Assembly (NCBI GenBank): GCA_022573655.1
Contig: JACZTO010000002.1
Span: forward strand, 62,001 to 126,000
DNA from: Pseudomonadota bacterium
Lineage (GTDB): Bacteria > Pseudomonadota > Gammaproteobacteria > Steroidobacterales > Woeseiaceae
Reading direction: 5' to 3'
Length of the DNA stretch: 64,000 nucleotides
Positions 17,788 to 25,045 of the stretch are shown here, piece by piece; position 1 is the stretch's first letter; each line of letters opens with the position of its first letter. Under the pieces are notes generated by a model. The model made no database searches. It was not told the DNA's origin and saw nothing but the letters and a program-made list of their open reading frames with translations. A program made the translations under genes and the position numbers.

Positions 17788-17856
17788 TAGGGGGACAGTG
17801 ACCCTAACTAAGGAGGCACGAACTTTCACTGGTAGTTAGGGTCACTGTCCCCCCTA
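17788..17856. repeat. REP-like inverted repeat
   Basis: The left arm 17788-17810 and right arm 17833-17856 are reverse complements (TAGTTAGGGTCACTGTCCCC core), perfect except for one extra C in the right arm, with a 22-nt spacer. The right arm includes the stop codon of the DUF3570 gene. The GGGGACAGTGACCC-type core resembles REP elements associated with Y1 (RAYT) transposases in gammaproteobacteria. No transposase is nearby. It may also end transcription between the two genes. Confidence 0.8.
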
Positions 17857-18990
17857 GTACCAGAAAGAAAAGAAGATCTGCAGGATATCGGCATCAAGTT
17901 TATAAAGCGGCTCGGAGCCTAGCGGAGCCAGCGCTGTCAGATCAGAAAAATCATCGTAGTCGATGTGCAGCATATCGAGCGAAGCCGTCACCGTACCCTT
18001 CTTGATGAAGCCCCAGCTCCCGTTCTCGCCGATAAATGTGTAGGCAGCTTTGACCTTGAAGGTGTAGCTCGTCAAGGGACTTAGCTCTTTGTCGCGGCCA
18101 CGGAAGTTAGTGAATTCCGATCCCGGGAACAAGTCGCTGTAAAAATGTGCTCCCGTCTGATCGTGGATACGAAACTTACCGGTAAATGTCCATTTCCGCC
18201 ACGGGTGTATGTAGGCCAGCGAGGCGGTGTGGCCCTTGATATCCCAGGTATCGGTATAGTAACGATACTCGCCTTCTATCGCGGCCCGGTACGGCAGAAA
18301 ATAACGCGCGCGAAGACCAAGCGCATTGCTGGTACGCGTATTCGGGTACAACTCCAGCTCGTAACTGTAGCCAATCGCACTACCCGCATCGAAATAGCGA
18401 ACGGAACGATAGGGATTGTTCATGAACCCTTCGTCGGTGATCGTTTCAAAGTTAAGAGTTGCGATCAGATTCCTGGTGAAAATCTGCGTCAGGCCTATCC
18501 CGTAGGTCTGCCGATCGAGGTCGCGACTAAACGTCGGATCGTCGGACTTTCGGACGAGATCGTCACCAAGCCCGTAGCTCAACGTCAACGTCGTCATATC
18601 GCCAAACATGTCCTGGCTAACGGAAAAGCTGACGGTTCTTGCATCGTAGTCGGACTCTTCGCTACTGGAATAACCGATGCGCATTGTCGTATTGCCACGC
18701 AAGTAATCCATTCCCAGTGACCACTGCTTGCGCTCTTCTGTATACGGGCTTGCCTGCGTGATGACGTCGATGGATGCCGAGCTGACCATATCAACATAAT
18801 AGTTACCGACGAAGGACAGGCTCTTGCCCGCTTTCTTGCGCACCAGTATCGAAGGGCCATCAATTTTGACGCCGCCACCGTCATACAAGTGATACAAGAT
18901 GTCGGCGCGATCGTCAGGTAACACGCCCGCAAGAGCGCTGCCAAACATTGTCAGCAGAACTGCACACTGAGAAAAACGTCGCAACATCAT
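17854..18990 (-). CDS. DUF3570 outer-membrane beta-barrel protein
   Basis: 378 aa. The signal peptide ends near GSALA. The mature part begins LPDDRADILYHLYDGGGVKI, the typical DUF3570 opening, and is a series of alternating beta strands ending in IFFSFWY, an aromatic C-terminal strand as in Bam-assembled barrels. It probably sits in the outer membrane. DUF3570 genes usually follow a DUF4266 gene, as here. The stop codon lies inside a REP-like repeat. Molecular role unknown. Confidence 0.85.
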   Translation of the reverse strand: MMLRRFSQCAVLLTMFGSALAGVLPDDRADILYHLYDGGGVKIDGPSILVRKKAGKSLSFVGNYYVDMVSSASIDVITQASPYTEERKQWSLGMDYLRGNTTMRIGYSSSEESDYDARTVSFSVSQDMFGDMTTLTLSYGLGDDLVRKSDDPTFSRDLDRQTYGIGLTQIFTRNLIATLNFETITDEGFMNNPYRSVRYFDAGSAIGYSYELELYPNTRTSNALGLRARYFLPYRAAIEGEYRYYTDTWDIKGHTASLAYIHPWRKWTFTGKFRIHDQTGAHFYSDLFPGSEFTNFRGRDKELSPLTSYTFKVKAAYTFIGENGSWGFIKKGTVTASLDMLHIDYDDFSDLTALAPLGSEPLYKLDADILQIFFSFWY

Positions 18991-19020
18991 TACCAGACCA
19001 TTACCAACATCGAATCATCT

Positions 19021-19257
19021 TTAATTGCAGCCGCAGCCGCCACCAACCGCTCCCTCGCCGCCACGAGCCCCTTCGCGTGACTCAAAGACGTGCTGCATAT
19101 AGGAGGTAGACACAGGGTCGCCATCGAGCGCCATAATCGGGTCCGCAAGCCTGTCGCGTTCGTAAGGCTTCACCCAGGGCTCAATGCCGCTGCAACCGGA
19201 CAGGCCGGCCAGCAACAACAGCGGCAGCACGATGCGTCCTATTGCCAAAAAATTCAT
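19021..19257 (-). CDS. DUF4266 lipoprotein
   Basis: 78 aa from the ATG at 19255-19257, chosen because GAGGAG lies 7-9 nt upstream; the frame extends seven codons further. Signal peptide with lipobox LSGC; mature part has IEPWVKPYERDRLADPIMAL and the family tail GGCGCN, with a Gly-rich stretch and two cysteines. The body matches DUF4266, a small exported family almost always next to DUF3570. The conserved Cys-Gly-Cys end may bind metal or take part in redox chemistry, which is inference. Confidence 0.85.
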   Translation of the reverse strand: MNFLAIGRIVLPLLLLAGLSGCSGIEPWVKPYERDRLADPIMALDGDPVSTSYMQHVFESREGARGGEGAVGGGCGCN

Positions 19258-19281
19258 CTTTTGTCTCCTCTTTGCCATTCT

Positions 19282-19962
19282 TTAGAAGAACACTGTGAGT
19301 CCAAGATGGAATTCAAGATTGTGAACCGTCTTCTCTTCACCAAGCAGATCGATATCATACAAGTGATCGCGGAAGTCGATATGCAGGGCAATCGAGTCAT
19401 TCAGCAGAAACCGATACCCTGCGCCCACATTCACGGTGAATCGATCGTCTCCGGCAAAGCGCGTCGAGCCCAGCCCGGCGACCAGGTACAGGTTCGTGTT
19501 ATAGGCACGCCCTTCTCCGATGAACACTTCGCCCGGCAGAATGTTGTAGCCGAGATTCAGATTGTAATAGGTGTATTGACGTTCACTGTCGGTAATAAGT
19601 CGGGCGCCTCCGGAAAGCACTTCAAAACTGGTCAGCCCAGCCTCGGTCTGACCCACCGTGCCTTCGACAAAGAACCCCTCGGTAATGTGATAGGCGATAC
19701 GTGCGCCATAAACAACGTTCGTGCCGAAATCCTCGATACTCATAATGCCAACGAACACGCCGACTTCGAAGTCTTCGCGATCAATCGCAGGCTCCTTGAT
19801 TTCACGGCGCGCTACTTCCGGATCTATAACCTGCCCGGGTCCCTCGGCAGAAGGCGGCGGTGCCACCTCGCTGCCCATGCCGAACAAATTCTTTGTCGCC
19901 GCACAACCTGGCAGGCTGGTTATGGCAACAATCAGAAAAAGAACGCGAAACCGACTTTCCAT
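19282..19962 (-). CDS. Outer-membrane beta-barrel domain lipoprotein
   Basis: 226 aa. Signal peptide with lipobox LPGC, a Pro/Glu linker (VAPPPSAEGPGQ), then an eight-strand-like barrel with alternating hydrophobic residues, ending in HNLEFHLGLTVFF. The barrel resembles the OmpA-like domain of outer-membrane beta-barrel families. The start overlaps the end of the upstream SH3/barrel gene by 31 nt, and the two barrels end similarly (LTVFF, FAFFF), so they may have arisen by duplication. Probably outer-membrane and part of one complex. Confidence 0.78.
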   Translation of the reverse strand: MESRFRVLFLIVAITSLPGCAATKNLFGMGSEVAPPPSAEGPGQVIDPEVARREIKEPAIDREDFEVGVFVGIMSIEDFGTNVVYGARIAYHITEGFFVEGTVGQTEAGLTSFEVLSGGARLITDSERQYTYYNLNLGYNILPGEVFIGEGRAYNTNLYLVAGLGSTRFAGDDRFTVNVGAGYRFLLNDSIALHIDFRDHLYDIDLLGEEKTVHNLEFHLGLTVFF

Positions 19963-20726
19963 TCCTCTATTTCCTCATTCTCATCGCGGCTCGTAAAAAC
20001 CACGTAGCTCTTGAATTCAGCACGCAACAAAAAGCGTCGCGCCACATACGCCCGGATGCCAACGCCTACATGACCTATCTCGTCTGTTCGATCCTGACTT
20101 ACGACTATCGTTGATTTCGGTTTGGTGTGAATGACGCCGGCGCCCAGTGTGAAAAACGGCGACACTCGCCACTCCGGCCAGATTTCATGAACGACATTAA
20201 CACTGCCCATCCATCCGTTCGAGAAGTTGCCCAAAATCTGCGAGCCCCACAGTTCCACCGATACATTGGGGTTGAGCGAATATCCGCCATACACCGATAT
20301 GATGTTAGCGCCATCAAAATCGCCAGTGAGCAACCCGACCTCCCACCTGGCATTCGTGAATTCCTCCACACCAGGTTTGGCGAAACTAAGCCGATCGCCG
20401 TCAGGTTGAAACGTCAACTCCATCTGCGCGCGGTCGACCCAGCCTTCCTTGCCATCGGCCGCCCGGACCAGGTACCACTGCGTGCGTTGCATGACGATAT
20501 CTATCTCCTCGCCACGATCAACCACATTGAATATCGGGTAGCCGCGCCCCGGCCCCGTGCGCATTTCGAGGTACGGATCGGCAACGATTACAGAGCGCAA
20601 ATCGTCTGCAGCCTGCGCCGTCATGGTCGGAATAATCTGCAGCAAGACAGCGAGCAGACATCCGAGCAGGACGGTTCTAATTAGCCGGAGCGTCGAAGGG
20701 ATTGTTGTAATACTGAGCTCCGACAT
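19932..20726 (-). CDS. SH3-domain plus beta-barrel outer-membrane protein
   Basis: 264 aa from the ATG at 20724-20726. The frame extends upstream but only inside the previous gene. Signal peptide ends TAQA. A bacterial SH3 domain follows (YLEMRTGPGRGYPIFNVVDR, WYLVRAADGKEGWVDR), then a beta-barrel ending FAFFF. The SH3 part probably binds peptidoglycan or another envelope partner. The start lies 50 nt inside the upstream PD40/haem gene and its end overlaps the next gene by 31 nt, so translation is tightly coupled. Confidence 0.78.
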   Translation of the reverse strand: MSELSITTIPSTLRLIRTVLLGCLLAVLLQIIPTMTAQAADDLRSVIVADPYLEMRTGPGRGYPIFNVVDRGEEIDIVMQRTQWYLVRAADGKEGWVDRAQMELTFQPDGDRLSFAKPGVEEFTNARWEVGLLTGDFDGANIISVYGGYSLNPNVSVELWGSQILGNFSNGWMGSVNVVHEIWPEWRVSPFFTLGAGVIHTKPKSTIVVSQDRTDEIGHVGVGIRAYVARRFLLRAEFKSYVVFTSRDENEEIEEWKVGFAFFF

Positions 20727-23349
20727 CCAACCATTCCGCGATAAGACGTCGCTCTGCTTGGGATAAGATATTGAAGTGTAGATCCAGAGGATCGTCGAAT
20801 CGGTCAAAGAAATTGCTCGATGCTCTTGCGCCCGCAATACTCGCCGGAGATGCAACTTGAACAACCGGAGTTACGTCAACCAGCGCATTATTCAGTACAA
20901 CCTGAAGGTTATCAGCAACTAACAGTTCGCGATAGGCATGAAAGTGATCCGCCTCATCCGGTGAGGCCCCGTCCTGCAACTCCAGTTGACCCGCAGGCAC
21001 CCGAACTGCACCCATATTCACAGGGTCAATCGGTGTGTGGCAGTTCAGACAATTGTCATTGAGCTGCACACCAAAGCCGTCGAGAACCGGATCACCGGCG
21101 TCGTCAAATACGAGACGTGGCTGGCTCCACAGTGGATGAATGATGGACTCATAGTTGATCACGCTGCGGCAACTCCACCGCCAGTCCTGCTGGCAAGCAA
21201 GTGTCGTCGGCGCGGTTGTTGTCAAATCGGTATACAGGTAGTCGATATCCGCATTGTTGGCTGCGATGGCAGGATCGGCCGTCCATATGTCACGATAAAT
21301 GACGTTCATGGACGGCTCGAGGGATGAACAACCATCATTAGCGCAGGTGATGCGAGCACGCACTTCAGCCATGGTTTCGCCTAGCTCGCCAACAGTCCAC
21401 TGCGAGTCCGTGTTCGGAAACGGGAGACCAACTGTAGCTGCGGGCGCACCCGCATAAGCTGTGTCGAACGCGTCACGGCGGCCATGCGATACGCCGCTGT
21501 TGGCATCGTGACAACCATTACAGGTGAGCTCTTGGCCGGCGGCTAGCGAAATCCAGTTCTGGTGGCGTTGCGTAATTCTTCGCCCGTTCTCATCCAGCAC
21601 ACTAACCATGAGCGCAGCATTCGCGGGCACTCTTGTCATTACCGAGCCATCGGGCTCGATCATCGCGTAGCCTACGATCTCCTTCATTCCTTGCAGCGTA
21701 CTAATACCGAATGCCGTGTTGTCGATATCGCGAAGATCCGGGTCGGGAATCGACACCGCTTTTTCGATGCGCAGGAAACGTGCAGGCCTGTCCGTTGCGA
21801 GCGTTTGCACAGGATCTGCCATTGCTGCAATATCAATACCGGGAAGAATAGCGCCATCAAAGTCATAGACATTGCGAATATTGAGTATTGCTTCACCCGC
21901 ATCAGCAAGCGTTATATCCAGTAAATAGTCATTGCTGCCATCAATGATGACTGGCGGTATCGGTCGCGGGTCGGCTACAACGACTTCAGTAAACATGAAG
22001 CCTTCCTCGCCCGTAACTATCGGTAATTGCGTGTCGTTTCTTGGGTCGTATATCCACACACCGTAAAGCGGAGGCGCGACAATAAAGTCGCCCTCAATGG
22101 GCGTCACTACATTGTTCGGATCGATGATGAGAACGTTCGCGAGTCGCTCTTCGGTGCACGGCACAATGGCCTCGTCAACTGTGGCCGGGTCGCCATCGTC
22201 TGCGAGAATTTCGATCAAACGACACTGGCTCCAGCTAACAATCAGGCGGGTAGTTCCATCCTGAATCGGGTACGCCGAAAAATAGCGGCCACCTGGTGAT
22301 GGTTCACCCGGTACGGTCGTTACATTGTTAATCGTTGCATCTTCCTGCGCCGGACCAGTCAACACGCCGATATTCGCGGCGATTGGCTGCGTATTCTCCA
22401 GGTACTGAGGTGTGTCAATAAGCACCAGCTCACCACCACCTTCGGTATCCGTAAACGGTCGCGCAATTACCATGATGCGCCCGTCTTCCACCTGGCGCGG
22501 CTGCATAAACTGGATAGTCTCGCCGCTTGCCCCGGTATCGTGGCTTTGTTGCCCGTAAAGCAACTCGAGGTTCGAACCGTCCGGATTCATTCTGTAAAGA
22601 TTGACACTGTTATTCACAGCGTTGTGATCCCAGCGGCTGAATACGATTTGGCCATTCGCCAATACAGACGGATCGAGATCGTGACTCTGGTTTACCGATA
22701 CCTGTTCAATGCCCGAACCATCGTCGTTCATAATATGCAGATTGAACGCGAATTCGTTCCGGTCCTCATCAATGGCGGGAAAAGCGCCTTTGCCTTCGTC
22801 GAGCAACAAAGCTTGCGATCGTGATTGTCGCGTCGAAGAAAAAATGATGCGGCCGTCGGGCAGATACTTCGGCATGATGTCGTGGCCAATCTCTGCCGAA
22901 AGAATCGTTGGGATGACCCGAATCAACTCATCCGTTTCAAATGTGTATTGCCAGATATTCCAGGTTGGCAGGTCTTCTTCTGCAAGCATCGGATCAAACG
23001 GCACGCGCATGGCAAACAAGAGTCGGCTACCGTCGTAGTCGATTTCAACATCACGAATTGCAGCAAGGCCCTGCGACACACTTTCTGTAATATTGGTTGC
23101 AGCCGCGCCGGGCGCTGCCCGGTCGCGAAAAAAGAGGTCTGCGCCAAAGTCGAAGCTTATCTGCTCGCGCAAATCCTGCTGCTGAAATACGCCATTGGCA
23201 TCGGTCGGAATCGGCGCCCTTATGTACGCAATGGGAAAATCCACAACGACGGGATCGGGATCCTGACCTGTTCCGATACTCACGCCATCGCCGCTGCTGC
23301 AAGCAACAAATGCTGAGCACATTATCGACAACGCGATCATCCTGGACAT
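20677..23349 (-). CDS. PD40 beta-propeller, HzsA-related lipoprotein with two CxxCH motifs
   Basis: 890 aa from the ATG at 23347-23349, preceded by GAGG at good spacing; lipobox FVAC. The N-terminal half has WD40-like propeller repeats (MPKYLPDGRIIFSSTRQSRS, VLANGQIVFSRWDHN). CNGCH is at residues about 610-614 and CLNCH at 767-771, both c-type haem motifs. The layout resembles the HzsA-related group, so named for similarity to hydrazine synthase alpha, but that enzyme occurs in anammox bacteria and hydrazine chemistry is not implied. It is probably a periplasmic or surface lipoprotein with covalent haem. First gene of the minus arm of the divergent locus. Confidence 0.75.
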   Translation of the reverse strand: MSRMIALSIMCSAFVACSSGDGVSIGTGQDPDPVVVDFPIAYIRAPIPTDANGVFQQQDLREQISFDFGADLFFRDRAAPGAAATNITESVSQGLAAIRDVEIDYDGSRLLFAMRVPFDPMLAEEDLPTWNIWQYTFETDELIRVIPTILSAEIGHDIMPKYLPDGRIIFSSTRQSRSQALLLDEGKGAFPAIDEDRNEFAFNLHIMNDDGSGIEQVSVNQSHDLDPSVLANGQIVFSRWDHNAVNNSVNLYRMNPDGSNLELLYGQQSHDTGASGETIQFMQPRQVEDGRIMVIARPFTDTEGGGELVLIDTPQYLENTQPIAANIGVLTGPAQEDATINNVTTVPGEPSPGGRYFSAYPIQDGTTRLIVSWSQCRLIEILADDGDPATVDEAIVPCTEERLANVLIIDPNNVVTPIEGDFIVAPPLYGVWIYDPRNDTQLPIVTGEEGFMFTEVVVADPRPIPPVIIDGSNDYLLDITLADAGEAILNIRNVYDFDGAILPGIDIAAMADPVQTLATDRPARFLRIEKAVSIPDPDLRDIDNTAFGISTLQGMKEIVGYAMIEPDGSVMTRVPANAALMVSVLDENGRRITQRHQNWISLAAGQELTCNGCHDANSGVSHGRRDAFDTAYAGAPAATVGLPFPNTDSQWTVGELGETMAEVRARITCANDGCSSLEPSMNVIYRDIWTADPAIAANNADIDYLYTDLTTTAPTTLACQQDWRWSCRSVINYESIIHPLWSQPRLVFDDAGDPVLDGFGVQLNDNCLNCHTPIDPVNMGAVRVPAGQLELQDGASPDEADHFHAYRELLVADNLQVVLNNALVDVTPVVQVASPASIAGARASSNFFDRFDDPLDLHFNILSQAERRLIAEWLDVGAQYYNNPFDAPAN

Positions 23350-23842
23350 AGCTACACCTCGGTCATCCTTACAGCGTACGACGCACAACGGTAGTTTTAC
23401 CGTTAACGCGATCACAAAGTATAAGAGAGGCAACAGACAGCATGTAATATCTCAAGAGTACAACAGCGGAAACGCGCTAGGTGCGGTGTCATCGCGCGTC
23501 ACGTCTGTCTGCGTTCGGCGACAGCCCTGTCACCCTTCACAATCAGTAGTTTATCGCACGTGGTTATGTTTTCTGTGTGCAACTGCCGACAATCGCTTGT
23601 CATATCATCACTGCGCCCGACTCCTGTGCCCTTAGTTCAAGTAGTTGATTAAATTGATGTTTATACTAAAAGTGTGCGACACATCTCAGACTGGCACAAC
23701 ATTTGCAATCATAGAAGATGATCGGTATTTATTGAGGACTGTGAATGCATTCACGGTGATTCAATTGGCAGTTTGGCAGAATTTCGTTGCCAGGCTTCGT
23801 AAAAATAACGAATCATGAGCAGAAACGAAATGAATACTAAGG
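23350..23842. other. 493-bp divergent intergenic region
   Basis: AT-rich gap between two divergent groups of exported redox-type genes; it must hold both promoters. I find no ORF with support. A seven-codon reading frame (23830-23853) overlaps the downstream start and is probably not meaningful. Confidence 0.7.
23741..23754. promoter_or_regulatory. Palindrome GTGAATGCATTCAC, candidate operator
   Basis: A perfect 14-bp palindrome about 90 bp before the plus-strand start, in the divergent gap. Its position suits a regulator site. The binding protein is unknown and no regulator gene is adjacent. Confidence 0.45.
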
Positions 23843-25033
23843 ATGTTGACTAATCGCATGACAAGCCGTTTCCGATATTTATTTCACGTAGCATGCGTCG
23901 CGCTGTTGAGCACAGTGTTCCTGACGCCGGCAAACGCTGGATATCGCGAGCAAGCCAAGCAACTGCATGATCGTCTCGCGGGAGTCCCACCGAGCGAGAG
24001 CGTGTTGCAGCAAATGGAAGATGCGATCAATCCTGCTCTGCCCGGCAATGCCAATACAGCCGCCGACATCGCCATGAATAACGTCAACTTCTACAACGTC
24101 ACGTTGAAGAATTTTGCTGCGCCATGGACGAATCGTGACCGCTCCGTATTCGTACCGCTTAATGACTACATCGCTACGGTCATTGGAATGATCCGCGATG
24201 ATGAACCGTTCAATGAACTGCTTTCCAGAGACATAACGTATGTCGGACGTGCCGGAGTTGTTTCCGCCGCACCATCAGCGAATAACAATGATCACTACGA
24301 GCAGCTTGAGACAGACAACATCAACCTGCGTGATGAACTCGAATTCGCTCCGCAGTCTTCCATCAATGGCCTGCCATCAGCCGCAACAGCGGGCATTATC
24401 ACGTCGCGAGCAGCGTCAGAGGCTTTCTTCATCGCCGGCACGAATCGCGCGATGTTCCGTTTCACGTTGCTCAACCATCTCTGCAACGATATGGAGCAAG
24501 TGCACGATCCCAGTCTGCCGCCCGACCGTATTCGTCAGGACGTCAGTCGCAGCCCTGGCGGCGATAGCCGGCTGTTCCTGAATAGCTGCATAGGTTGCCA
24601 TACCGGCATGGACCCGATGACGCAGGCATTCGCGTATTACGACTTCGACGAGGCTAGCGGCGCATTGCAATACACGGCCGGCTCGGTGCAGCCAAAATAT
24701 TTCAATAACGATCTGAATTTCCCGCAGGGCTTCAGGACGCCAGACGATAGCTGGGATAACTATTGGCGCAGGGGCCAGAACTCGTACCTTGGTTTCGATC
24801 CATTGCGCAGCGGCAGTGGTCAAGGTGCCAAGTCGCTCGGCGAAGAATTGGGCAACAGCTACGCCTTCGCTGCGTGCCAGGTCAAGAAAGTATTTCGTAC
24901 GATTTGCCTGCGCAGCCCTGAGGACGATTCCGATCGAACCAGGGTCGATCAAATCATTACTACGTTCCGCGGAACCGGCTACAGAATGAAGCAGGTTTTT
25001 GCAGATACCGCCACTTACTGCATGGGACCGTAG
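23843..25033 (+). CDS. Exported protein with one c-type haem motif
   Basis: 396 aa. Signal peptide ends TPANA. The ATG at 23843 is only just after AAGG; the ATG at 23858 is an equally plausible start and keeps the signal peptide. CIGCH at about residues 249-253 is the only CxxCH, within a segment (FLNSCIGCHTGMDPMTQAFAY) that suggests a cytochrome-like fold. I do not recognise the rest. First gene of the three-gene plus arm, 12 nt before the LamG lipoprotein. Likely a periplasmic electron carrier or haem-bearing adaptor; this is inference. Confidence 0.75.
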   Translation: MLTNRMTSRFRYLFHVACVALLSTVFLTPANAGYREQAKQLHDRLAGVPPSESVLQQMEDAINPALPGNANTAADIAMNNVNFYNVTLKNFAAPWTNRDRSVFVPLNDYIATVIGMIRDDEPFNELLSRDITYVGRAGVVSAAPSANNNDHYEQLETDNINLRDELEFAPQSSINGLPSAATAGIITSRAASEAFFIAGTNRAMFRFTLLNHLCNDMEQVHDPSLPPDRIRQDVSRSPGGDSRLFLNSCIGCHTGMDPMTQAFAYYDFDEASGALQYTAGSVQPKYFNNDLNFPQGFRTPDDSWDNYWRRGQNSYLGFDPLRSGSGQGAKSLGEELGNSYAFAACQVKKVFRTICLRSPEDDSDRTRVDQIITTFRGTGYRMKQVFADTATYCMGP

Positions 25034-25045
25034 GGAGAGATGATC

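Noticed and set aside
20677-23349. Hydrazine synthase activity for the HzsA-like protein
   Set aside because: Only fold-level resemblance; no other anammox genes and no support for the chemistry.
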